Source of the DNA: Ga0077555 sp964500805
GTDB lineage: Bacteria; Pseudomonadota; Alphaproteobacteria; Rhizobiales; Hyphomicrobiaceae
Length of the DNA stretch: 64,000 nucleotides
NCBI GenBank assembly: GCA_964500805.1
Contig: CAZCQH010000007.1
Span: 1-64,000, forward strand
Direction: 5' to 3'
How positions within the stretch are numbered: the first letter of the stretch is position 1; the number at the start of each line of letters is the position of its first letter. Made by a program: the position numbers and the translations under genes. The notes under the pieces were generated by a model. That model had not been told where the DNA came from and made no database searches. It saw only the letters and a list, made by a program, of their open reading frames with translations. Shown here piece after piece: positions 7,960-15,753 of this stretch.

Positions 7960-9267
7960 GTGGCCACTTTTATGTTCGCGACCGGGATCGAGAATAGCGT
8001 CACGACGATTGATGGCGGCCGTACGCGCTTTGATGAGATGGACAGCTGCGGCCACTACACGCGCTGGCGCGATGATTTCGATCGCGTTCAGGATCTGGGT
8101 CTGTGCTACTTGCGATATGGGCCTCCCATTCACCGCACGTACATTGGGCATGATCGGTACGACTGGAGCTTCGCCGACGAGACGTTCGCAGAACTCGAAC
8201 AGCGAGATATCGTCCCAATCGTAGACCTTTGTCACTTCGGCGTCCCCGACTGGATCGGAAACTTTCAAAACGAGGATTTTCCCCAGCTGTTCGCCGCCTA
8301 CGCGGGAGCCTTCGCGCGTCGCTTCCCTTGGGTGCAGCTCTACACACCGGTCAATGAAATGTACGTCTGCGCCAAGTACTCCGCGTTGTATGGTTGGTGG
8401 AACGAGCAGCTGGCTACGCACCGTGCATTCGTTCGGGCGCTACACAACATTGTTAAAGCCAACGTACTTGCTATGCGCTCGATATTGAGCGTTAGGAGCG
8501 ACGCAATCTTCATACAAAGTGAGTCGAGTGAGTACTTTCACGCAGAAAGCCCCAGCGCAATCAAGCCTGCGGAAATTCTGAACTCTGCGCGTTTTCTTTC
8601 GTTGGACCTCAACTATGGTCGCCGCATCGATTCGGAAATGTACGAATATCTCCTCGACAATGGGCTAACCCGGGAGGAGTACCACTTTTTTCTCGATAAT
8701 CGACTGCGCCGCCACTGCATTCTCGGCAATGACTATTACGTGACGAACGAGCACCGGGTGGGAGAAGACGGTACAATCAGGGCTGCGGGAGAGATATTCG
8801 GCTACAACGAGATTACCCGACAGTACGTAGCAAGGTATCGCTTGCCCGTAATGCACACGGAGACAAATCTTGCTGAGGGTCCGAGGGGAACCGAAGCAGT
8901 GGATTGGCTCTGGAAACAATGGGCGAATGTGCTTCGTGTGCGTAATACCGGTACGCCGATTGTCGGTTTCACATGGTATTCCCTCACTGATCAGACCGAC
9001 TGGGATGTGGGCTTGCGGCAGAAGAACAATCGCGTCAATCCGCTCGGTCTCTACGATTTGGACCGCAATATTCGGCCGGTCGGTCGCGCTTACAAGCGCC
9101 TCATCTCTCAATGGCGGGATGTTCTGCCGACTCAGAGTGTGTGTCTCACAGTGCCCATTGTCTTGCCATCCGAGGCGAGATCGCTTCACGCACGGAGGCA
9201 ACAGGCGCAAACTGATCGGCTGCTTGGGGAAGATCCACCCGAGCCATCTACCCCAAGTGCTCCATGA
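7960..9267 (+). CDS. Family 1-like glycoside hydrolase
   Basis: I place the start at GTG 7960, six bases after a perfect AGGAGG, giving 435 residues beginning (M)ATFMFATGIENS. The layout is that of a clan GH-A TIM barrel: CGHYTRWRDDF and LRYGPPIH near the N-terminus, then YTPVNEM with Glu133 in the place of the GH1 acid/base, and HTETN with Glu301 in the place of the nucleophile. Both catalytic glutamates are present, but the surrounding motifs differ from classical beta-glucosidases (TFNEP, ITENG), so it belongs to a divergent subgroup with unknown sugar specificity. No signal peptide is seen. The SDR gene overlaps its stop by four bases (ATGA), so the two are probably translated together and may act on one sugar or glycoside. 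Confidence 0.8.
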   Translation: MATFMFATGIENSVTTIDGGRTRFDEMDSCGHYTRWRDDFDRVQDLGLCYLRYGPPIHRTYIGHDRYDWSFADETFAELEQRDIVPIVDLCHFGVPDWIGNFQNEDFPQLFAAYAGAFARRFPWVQLYTPVNEMYVCAKYSALYGWWNEQLATHRAFVRALHNIVKANVLAMRSILSVRSDAIFIQSESSEYFHAESPSAIKPAEILNSARFLSLDLNYGRRIDSEMYEYLLDNGLTREEYHFFLDNRLRRHCILGNDYYVTNEHRVGEDGTIRAAGEIFGYNEITRQYVARYRLPVMHTETNLAEGPRGTEAVDWLWKQWANVLRVRNTGTPIVGFTWYSLTDQTDWDVGLRQKNNRVNPLGLYDLDRNIRPVGRAYKRLISQWRDVLPTQSVCLTVPIVLPSEARSLHARRQQAQTDRLLGEDPPEPSTPSAP

Positions 9268-9992
9268 AACGGTTCGTCGGAAGAACAGCCATCATAACCG
9301 GTTCCGCGAGGGGGATCGGGATGGCAATTGCGGAGCGCTTATCGACCGAAGGAGCATCCGTCGTCATCGCCGATATTGACAGTGAGGCGGCGAGCGCTAC
9401 TGCGATGCGGATTGGTCCGGCCCTGGGCGTATGTTGCGATGTCTCCGACGAGGCGTCGGTCGCAGCGTGCGTTGCCTTGACTCTGGATCGATTTGGCAGC
9501 CTCGATATTGTCACCAATAATGCCGGCCTTATGACTTTTGCGGGGTTAGAGTCGTTGACCAAAGCAGACTGGATGAAGGTAATCGAAGTCGACCTCATCG
9601 GTGCCGCGCTGTTCACACGTCAAATTTTCACGCACGCTGGTGAGAGGGGTGGCGTGATTGTAAACGTGTCGAGCGTGCACGCTTTCAAGACGACCGCAAA
9701 TGTCGCACCTTATGCTGCTGCAAAAGCAGCCCTCCTGTCGTTGACGCGATCGTCAGCCATTGAAGGCAAGCCGCACCGGATACGCGCTAACGCCGTGGTC
9801 CCAGGCGCCATCGACAGCGTCATGTTGCGGAGTAATCCGAACTTGCGATCGGGTTCCGAAATACTGCGGCCGGAGGACATTGGGCAGCCGTCCGACATTG
9901 CCGCCGCCATTGCCTTCCTCGCCAGTAATGAGGCTCGATTTGTGACCGGCTCTGTGCTCACTGTCGACGGTGGCCGCCTGGCGCAACTCTAG
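9264..9992 (+). CDS. Short-chain dehydrogenase/reductase (SDR)
   Basis: This 242-residue classical SDR has the NAD(P) glycine motif TGSARGIG near residue 12, an Asp after the second strand (VIADID) suggesting NAD preference, NNAG, a catalytic Ser (NVSSVH), and YAAAK as the active-site Tyr-Lys pair. It ends in TGSVLTVDGG, usual for the family. Its ATG overlaps the glycosidase stop codon by four bases, so the two genes form an operon; oxidation or epimerisation of a sugar product is plausible but unproven. It converges with the next SDR, with only six bases between the stops. Confidence 0.85.
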   Translation: MKRFVGRTAIITGSARGIGMAIAERLSTEGASVVIADIDSEAASATAMRIGPALGVCCDVSDEASVAACVALTLDRFGSLDIVTNNAGLMTFAGLESLTKADWMKVIEVDLIGAALFTRQIFTHAGERGGVIVNVSSVHAFKTTANVAPYAAAKAALLSLTRSSAIEGKPHRIRANAVVPGAIDSVMLRSNPNLRSGSEILRPEDIGQPSDIAAAIAFLASNEARFVTGSVLTVDGGRLAQL

Positions 9993-9998
9993 AAATAC

Positions 9999-10820
9999 TT
10001 ACCCCAGTCCCGCTGTCGCCGTTAGGCCGCCATCGACAAGGATCTCGGCGCCCGAGATATATTTCGCCTCGTCAGAGACTAGGAAAAGCACAGCGTGCGC
10101 GATATCCCAAGCGTCGCCCATTTTGCCCATCGGACAGGCAGCATTGCGCTTGTCGATAAGCCCCTGCAGGTCGTTCGCCGCAATTGTTTTTGCAAGACGA
10201 TGCTCGACGAGCGCGGTGTGCATGAGGCCCGGGATCACGGTGTTGCACCGAATGCCTTTTCGCGCGTAGGCGATCGCCGTTGACTTCGAAAAGGCGAGTA
10301 TGCCGAGCTTGGTTGTCGAATAGGCAATGTGCGGCCGGTCAGCTTGCATCCGCAGGCCCGCGACCGAGGCTAGATTGACGATCGCGCCATTGCCCTGCTT
10401 TTCCATGATCGGCAGCACATATTTGCACCCCAGAAACGCCGTCTTAAGATTGTGGCTGATCTGCGTGTCCCAGACCTCCTCGCTCATTGTGACTGCGGTG
10501 CCCGGCGCCGAGCCCCCCACATTGTTGACGAGAATGTCGATCCGACCAAACTCCTTCATGCAGTCTTTGACAGCGACTTCGACCTCCTTGGCCTTGGTCA
10601 TGTCGACTGCCCGAGTCACGCAGGTGCCGCCTTCCCTGTCTATGAAGCTCTTCGTGACATCGGCAGCTTCCTTTCGAATGTCGGTGCCGAAGATTTTCGC
10701 GCCCTGCCGCGCGAGCAAGACGGCGGTGGCCTTGCCATTTCCCCAGACCTTGGCGTCGGGGTCATCTCCGACGGAGCCCGCGCCTGATATGAATGCGACC
10801 TTGCCCTTGAGGCTCAGCAT
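9999..10820 (-). CDS. Short-chain dehydrogenase/reductase (SDR)
   Basis: This is a 273-residue SDR. The glycine motif (ISGAGSVG) carries an unusual insert, DDPDAKVWGNGKA, before the first helix, which some SDR subfamilies share. NNVGG replaces NNAG, NLASVAG supplies the serine and YSTTK the Tyr-Lys pair; LVDGGL is at the end. The substrate is unknown. It is transcribed from the opposite strand to the preceding SDR and is not closely similar to it. The ATG follows a GGGGAACC ribosome-binding region. Confidence 0.85.
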   Translation of the reverse strand: MLSLKGKVAFISGAGSVGDDPDAKVWGNGKATAVLLARQGAKIFGTDIRKEAADVTKSFIDREGGTCVTRAVDMTKAKEVEVAVKDCMKEFGRIDILVNNVGGSAPGTAVTMSEEVWDTQISHNLKTAFLGCKYVLPIMEKQGNGAIVNLASVAGLRMQADRPHIAYSTTKLGILAFSKSTAIAYARKGIRCNTVIPGLMHTALVEHRLAKTIAANDLQGLIDKRNAACPMGKMGDAWDIAHAVLFLVSDEAKYISGAEILVDGGLTATAGLG

Positions 10821-10943
10821 GCTTGGTTCCCCCGTTTTGGTGGTATCTTATCATTTGCGGCAACCTAACCACGCGTGCCGGCCGTGACCAGCCGTGTGAG
10901 TCAGATCCGAAGTCAGGGCAGCACACTCGCTATCGTATGCCCG

Positions 10944-11306
10944 TCACTGGCTGTGGACATCAACAATGCGCGTAGGCGAAGCATGGACGCCGAGCGTCAC
11001 CATTGCACGCGTTCCCGTTGCCGCAAACCAGTGGCGGACGTTGGCGGGAAAAACCAGCGTCACACCCGGTACCAGCCGGTGCACGCTATCGCTGCCGTCG
11101 TCAATCCAGGCCTCACCCTCCCCCTCCAGAATGGTGACAGTCTCCATATACGGGTGAGAATGCAGCGGCGTCCGGTACCCCGGCGGTGAAGTCTGCACGC
11201 CCAGCCGGACCGGAGTCGAGCCTTCGTTATCTCCAACAATCGTCTGGTAGGTTGCGCCGCCCCTGAACGGCTCCATAGGCACGGTCTTCAGATCGACAAT
11301 GGGCAT
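10944..11306 (-). CDS. Single-domain cupin protein
   Basis: This 120-residue protein shows the two cupin motifs. Motif 1 is PPGYRTPLHSHPYMETVTILEG, with two His and one Glu as metal ligands, and motif 2 is PGVTLVFPANVRHWF, with the third His. Such proteins are small metal-dependent dioxygenases, isomerases or ligand-binding proteins, and the substrate cannot be read from sequence. GGGAG seven bases before the ATG supports the start. It is encoded in the same direction as the upstream-lying SDR gene, with 123 bases between them, so a shared role is possible. Confidence 0.8.
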   Translation of the reverse strand: MPIVDLKTVPMEPFRGGATYQTIVGDNEGSTPVRLGVQTSPPGYRTPLHSHPYMETVTILEGEGEAWIDDGSDSVHRLVPGVTLVFPANVRHWFAATGTRAMVTLGVHASPTRIVDVHSQ

Positions 11307-11533
11307 GGCATGCTCCCTGAGGATGGGGTCAGACCCACAGGTCTATTCTAGGCACGCGCGCTGGGCTAGCAGGTCTTTGAACTCTGCCAGAGAGACCGCC
11401 TCCGCTTGCCTGCATGCCCGTGGCCCTTGCCCGAGGCTCCACTCCGCCCTTGACCGGCTGCTCCGGGTCCGGCTTTAAAGGCGATCAGCAACCGGACGTC
11501 ATCGGCCCGGCCCCCGAAAGGACTCGGCATCCT

Positions 11534-12139
11534 ATGCAGAAGCTCACGACACTCACCGGCGTCGCTGCCCCGCTCAACATGATCAATGTCGACACCGACA
11601 TGATCATTCCGAAGAACTATCTAAAGACGATCAAGCGCACGGGGCTCGGCAAGAATCTTTTCGCCGAGATGCGCTATGACGAGGCCGGTCGCGAGAAAAG
11701 CGACTTCGTTCTCAATCAGGGCCCCTTCCGCAAGGCGGCGATCTTGGTTGCAGGCCAGAATTTTGGTTGCGGCTCGAGTCGCGAGCACGCGCCGTGGGCG
11801 CTTCTCGACTTCGGCATTCGCTCGGTGATCGCACCATCTTTCGCCGACATCTTTTTCAATAACACCTTTAAGAACGGCATCCTGCCGATCGCGCTTCCGG
11901 AGGTGCGCGTGAACGAACTCCTGCGCTTCCTGCTCGAGCTGCCCGGCGCCGAAATCACCATCGATCTGCCGAGCCAGACGGTAAAAGGTCCCGACGGCAA
12001 AGTCGACAAGTTCGAAATCGATCCTTTCCGCAAAAACTGCCTTATCAACGGCCTCGATGACATCGGCATCACGTTGCAGAAAGAAGCCGCCATCGCTAGC
12101 TTTGAGGCCAAAGCCGCACAAGCGCGCCCCTGGGCTTGA
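11534..12139 (+). CDS. leuD: 3-isopropylmalate dehydratase small subunit
   Basis: The 201-residue protein begins MQKLTTLTGVAAPLNMINVDTD and carries the LeuD swivel-domain signatures DTDMIIPKNYLKTIKRTGLG, LVAGQNFGCGSSREHAPWAL and SFADIFFNNTFKNGILP. With LeuC it forms the enzyme that isomerises 2- to 3-isopropylmalate in leucine synthesis. The ATG at 11534 is chosen because it matches the family's N-terminus and has AAAGGA upstream; the frame stays open further upstream without homology. No leuC or leuB is adjacent in this window, so leuD stands alone, as it often does in this order. Confidence 0.95.
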   Translation: MQKLTTLTGVAAPLNMINVDTDMIIPKNYLKTIKRTGLGKNLFAEMRYDEAGREKSDFVLNQGPFRKAAILVAGQNFGCGSSREHAPWALLDFGIRSVIAPSFADIFFNNTFKNGILPIALPEVRVNELLRFLLELPGAEITIDLPSQTVKGPDGKVDKFEIDPFRKNCLINGLDDIGITLQKEAAIASFEAKAAQARPWA

Positions 12140-12316
12140 GGTGCTTGTGGTCGGCTCCGATGGCGAATTGCTTTCAAATGCAGTTCCGCCGTTGCTCTGG
12201 TAGTGTGTGTCGAGGCCGGTAAAGCGTCCGTATCAGCCAGCGGTTCCGCGCATCGGTGTTGGCACGTTAGAATAGGCAAGCTATAAGGCTCTCGCGGCGG
12301 CACCTTGTGCGCCGTC

Positions 12317-12391
12317 GCCGGCTTAGCTCAGCGGTAGAGCAGCGGTTTTGTAAACCGAAGGTCGGGGGTTCAATCCCCTCAGCCGGCACCA
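12317..12391 (+). tRNA. tRNA-Thr (anticodon TGT)
   Basis: The cloverleaf folds well. The acceptor GCCGGCT pairs with AGCCGGC, the D stem is GCTC/GAGC, and the anticodon loop TTTGTAA gives anticodon TGT (reads ACA). The T arm is GGGGG-TTCAATC-CCCTC, and the 3' end has an encoded ACCA. The outermost anticodon-stem pair is mismatched. A tRNA 3' end is a common integration site; see the recombinase remnant at 21.1 kb. Confidence 0.95.
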
Positions 12392-12504
12392 GCCAATCAA
12401 CCAAGTCTTCCGTTGGTTCGGATACCGAAGGTAGTGCTTGTCAGGTATTATGGCGCGCCGCCCTAGAATAGAGCATCGCTCGAGGATAAAAAAACACTTG
12501 TCCA

Positions 12505-13851
12505 TCAAGATTCTCGGAACGCTCGAGCCATGACGTCTGTGATGGGCCGCGCCAGGTACTGAAAGAACGTTCTCTCGCCGGTGCGGATATAAACCTCCGC
12601 AGGCATGCCAGGGGTCGGGAGAAAATTCTGCACCACGGCCACTGATGCTAGATCGAGCTTCACGCGGGTGACATAAGCGTTGTCTGAGGCCTGATTGCGC
12701 TCGTTCTGAATGGCATCGGCCGAGACGTAGACGACCTGGCCGGTCACCATCGGCGTCGTTCTCTGATTGAGTGCCGTGAGACGCACCATCGCCGTCTGCC
12801 CCTTGTTCAGATTGTCGATGTCCTGGGGCCGGATGCGGGCTTCGATCAGCAGCTCGTCGCCAAGCGGCAGCAGCGTGAGGATGTCGTTCCCCGGCCGAAT
12901 GACGCCGCCTGCGGTGTGGTAGTTGAGCTTGATCACGATCCCACGAACCGGCGCCTTGACCTCGATGCGGCCCAGCACGCTTTGCGCAGCGGTAATGCGC
13001 TCCTCGATGTCTTTGAACTCGGCGCGAATCGGATGCAGCTCCTCGACTGCAACCTGCACCGCCAGCTTTTGCACGCGCTCGATCTGCCGGCGTGTGCCTT
13101 CGATCCGCGCCAGGTTGTCGGCAATATCGGATGTTGCGCGCGTGATCTCCGCCTTGAAGTTCTCCCGATTGCGCAGCAGACTGAAGTACTCCGTCTTACG
13201 CGCCAGCCCTTTTGCGAAGAGCTGCGACTTGTCCGCCAGCTCCTCGTCGATCAGAAACGACTGCGCTTTGGCACTTTGAAGCCGCGCCCGCTCGGCACTG
13301 ACGCGTTCGTTGAACGAGGCGATCGACTGCTGCTGGATGAGAACCTCGGCTTCGAGCTTCTGACGCCTGGCGGAGAAGATGGCTTGATGACTCTCGATGA
13401 TCAGCCGGATCTCAGGATCGATGTTCGACCTGAATTCGGCCGGGACCTTCATGGAGTCGGTATTTGCAGCTTCTGCCTCGAGCCGCGCGGCAGCGACCAT
13501 CAGCATCGCACGGCGCAGCATCAACCGCCTGAGCTCGGCGCGCGGTTGTGTTTCCTCAAGACGCAGCAGCGCCTGGCCTTCTTGGACGACCTCGCCCTCG
13601 CGCACCATGATCTCGCGAATGATGCCACCTTCGAGATGCTGAACGACCTTGTTCTGCCCCGTCGCGACGAACGTGCCTGGCGCGATGACCGCGCCATCGA
13701 TCAGCGCCGTCGCGGCCCAGACGCCGAAGCCGGCAATCGCGGTGCCTAGCACCGTGAGGCCACCCACAATGGCACCCGTCGACCGGCGCGGGACGTCTTC
13801 GAACCAGAATTGCTCCTCACCAACACCACGCTTCGATCGACGCCTGAACAT
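12505..13851 (-). CDS. HlyD-family periplasmic adaptor of type I secretion system (PrtE-like)
   Basis: This is a 448-residue membrane fusion protein from the ATG at 13851, which has GGTGGAGG six bases upstream. It has a short cytosolic N-terminus and one transmembrane helix (GAIVGGLTVLGTAIAGFGVW). The first lipoyl half follows (HLEGGIIREIMVREGEVVQEG), then a long coiled coil (roughly residues 95-290), the second lipoyl half (IEVKAPVRGIVIKL) and a beta-barrel. These are features of the PrtE/HlyD adaptors that link an inner-membrane ABC exporter to TolC. It lies 46 bases downstream of the ABC exporter gene and is the last gene of the cluster. No TolC-type gene is present, so an outer-membrane channel must be encoded elsewhere. 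Confidence 0.93.
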   Translation of the reverse strand: MFRRRSKRGVGEEQFWFEDVPRRSTGAIVGGLTVLGTAIAGFGVWAATALIDGAVIAPGTFVATGQNKVVQHLEGGIIREIMVREGEVVQEGQALLRLEETQPRAELRRLMLRRAMLMVAAARLEAEAANTDSMKVPAEFRSNIDPEIRLIIESHQAIFSARRQKLEAEVLIQQQSIASFNERVSAERARLQSAKAQSFLIDEELADKSQLFAKGLARKTEYFSLLRNRENFKAEITRATSDIADNLARIEGTRRQIERVQKLAVQVAVEELHPIRAEFKDIEERITAAQSVLGRIEVKAPVRGIVIKLNYHTAGGVIRPGNDILTLLPLGDELLIEARIRPQDIDNLNKGQTAMVRLTALNQRTTPMVTGQVVYVSADAIQNERNQASDNAYVTRVKLDLASVAVVQNFLPTPGMPAEVYIRTGERTFFQYLARPITDVMARAFRES

Positions 13852-13897
13852 GACAACCTCCACCAGTTTGACGGAATGACAGTTGGGAATGGAACAC

Positions 13898-15718
13898 CTA
13901 GTTCTTCGCGTTCGCTCCTTCACCGCGTGGCGCGAGCCGGGCCAGGATCTCGTCGCGCGGGCCCAAGTGCTGCACTTTGCCCTCCGACATGATCATGATC
14001 TTGTCGACGCACTTCAGAAGCGAGGGTCTTTGCGTCACGGCAACAATCGTGATGCCGAGACGCTTCGCGCGTTGCAGAGCTGCCGCAAGCGCACCTTCGC
14101 CGGCTGTATCGAGATTGGAATTCGGCTCGTCGAGAACCACCAGCCGCGGTGATCCGAAGATCGCGCGGGCAAGGCCCAGTCGTTGCCGCTGACCGCCGGA
14201 GAGCGGGCTGCCGTCGAGGCCGATCATGGTCTCGTATCCGTGCGGCAACTCGGCAATCAGCTCGTGCACACCGGCAATGGCTGCCGCCTCGAAGATCGCC
14301 TCATCGGAGACGTCCTCGCGAAGCCGGGCGATGTTCGCCTTGATCGTTGTCGGGAAGAGCTCGACCTCCTGCGGCAGATAGCCGACCGTCTCGCCGAACT
14401 GACGTGGATCCCAATTGCGAATATCCATCTGATCGAGCCGGACGGAGCCTGACGTCGGCACAATCGAGCCGACAAGCATGCGGGCGAGCGTCGACTTGCC
14501 GGTACCCGACGGTCCGATGATCGCCAGCGACTCACCGGGCTCGAGACTGAAATTGATGCCGTTCAAGACGACCTTTTTGGTCGGCGGCGGAACATAGAGC
14601 ACACGCTCCACGCTGAGCCGGCCTTCGGGTCGCGGCAATGTCAGCCGGTCTTGATTGAGCGGCGAGTTCTGCAGCAGAGCGCTCACCCGGGCATAGCCGG
14701 TGCGCGCGGTCACGAAGCTCCGCCAGCCCTCGATGAGCCCTTCGACAGGCGCCATCGCGCGGCTGCCGATGATCGAGGCGGCAATCATCATGCCGCCGGT
14801 CAGTTCGCTGTTGAGCGCCAGGACGGCGCCCCAGCCGAGCAGCGCCACTTGGCTCAGCAGCCGGAGTGCCTTCGACACGCCGGTCATGTAGATGTTGCGA
14901 TCGCTGGCGCTAACTTGCGACTTCAAGCTTTGCGCCGCCTCTCGTCCCCACACCATCAGACCTTCGCGGATCATGCCCATCGCATTCACGACCTGGGCGT
15001 TGCGCGCGATGGCCTCGGCCTGAAGATTGGAGCGGATCGAGAACAAGTTCGATCGCGCGAAGAGAGCCGCAGTCACGCGCTGGTTGACCAGCGCCACCAC
15101 GACCAGAGCGATCGCCGACACGGTGACGATGATGCCGAGATGGGGATGGATCAGATAGAGAGCGAGAAAATAGATCGGTGCCACCGGCGCATCGAACATG
15201 GCGAGCAGCACGGGTCCGGTCATGAACTGCCGGATCTGCTGCAGGTCTTGCAGGCAATGAAACTCGCGCGTGGAGCCGAATTGGGCGGCCTTGGCGGAGG
15301 CGCTCAGCACCGGCCCGCCGAGTGATGTTTCGAACTGCGTCGCAACCCGCATCAGGACCAGCCGGCGGACGACATCGAGAGCACTGTATGCGGCAATCGA
15401 GCCGGCCACGACGATGGTCAGCATGATCAGAGTATCGGTGCTCCGGCTGGTGAGAACGCGATCCGAGATCTGGAACAGGTAGACGGGGATCGCCAGGATC
15501 AGCAGGTTGATCGTCAGCGAGAAGACCGCAACGATCGCCAGCGGCGCCCGGCAAGCGGCGACGGCGCGCATGAGGGCCATGCGGAAGTCACCGTCGAATT
15601 GCCGTTGCTGGATTCGCTGCGGCTCTTTCTCCGTCGCGGCTTTAGGCCTCGGTGCGCTCTCCGGCGTGGCAGGTGCCGTGCCGCCGAGGGCATTGCTCAA
15701 GATCGCTTCATGCGCCAT
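13898..15718 (-). CDS. Type I secretion ABC transporter, permease/ATPase (PrtD-like)
   Basis: This 606-residue ABC half-transporter has six predicted membrane segments (about residues 58-330) and a nucleotide-binding domain. The domain carries Walker A GPSGTGKST (402-410), signature LSGGQ (506-510) and Walker B LVVLDEP (526-532). An N-terminal tail of about 55 residues lacks the C39 peptidase cysteine box, placing it with the PrtD class that exports proteins by an uncleaved C-terminal signal. The gene follows the 687-residue repeat protein by only 35 bases and precedes the adaptor gene. Gene order substrate-substrate-ABC-HlyD strongly suggests it exports the two repeat proteins upstream. Confidence 0.93.
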   Translation of the reverse strand: MAHEAILSNALGGTAPATPESAPRPKAATEKEPQRIQQRQFDGDFRMALMRAVAACRAPLAIVAVFSLTINLLILAIPVYLFQISDRVLTSRSTDTLIMLTIVVAGSIAAYSALDVVRRLVLMRVATQFETSLGGPVLSASAKAAQFGSTREFHCLQDLQQIRQFMTGPVLLAMFDAPVAPIYFLALYLIHPHLGIIVTVSAIALVVVALVNQRVTAALFARSNLFSIRSNLQAEAIARNAQVVNAMGMIREGLMVWGREAAQSLKSQVSASDRNIYMTGVSKALRLLSQVALLGWGAVLALNSELTGGMMIAASIIGSRAMAPVEGLIEGWRSFVTARTGYARVSALLQNSPLNQDRLTLPRPEGRLSVERVLYVPPPTKKVVLNGINFSLEPGESLAIIGPSGTGKSTLARMLVGSIVPTSGSVRLDQMDIRNWDPRQFGETVGYLPQEVELFPTTIKANIARLREDVSDEAIFEAAAIAGVHELIAELPHGYETMIGLDGSPLSGGQRQRLGLARAIFGSPRLVVLDEPNSNLDTAGEGALAAALQRAKRLGITIVAVTQRPSLLKCVDKIMIMSEGKVQHLGPRDEILARLAPRGEGANAKN

Positions 15719-15753
15719 GGGTTCCCGTCCATTTCTGCCAGCGCGTTGTTCAA

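Noticed and set aside
13898..15718. Bacteriocin-processing exporter (C39 peptidase)
   Set aside because: The N-terminal tail has no Cys/His peptidase motif.
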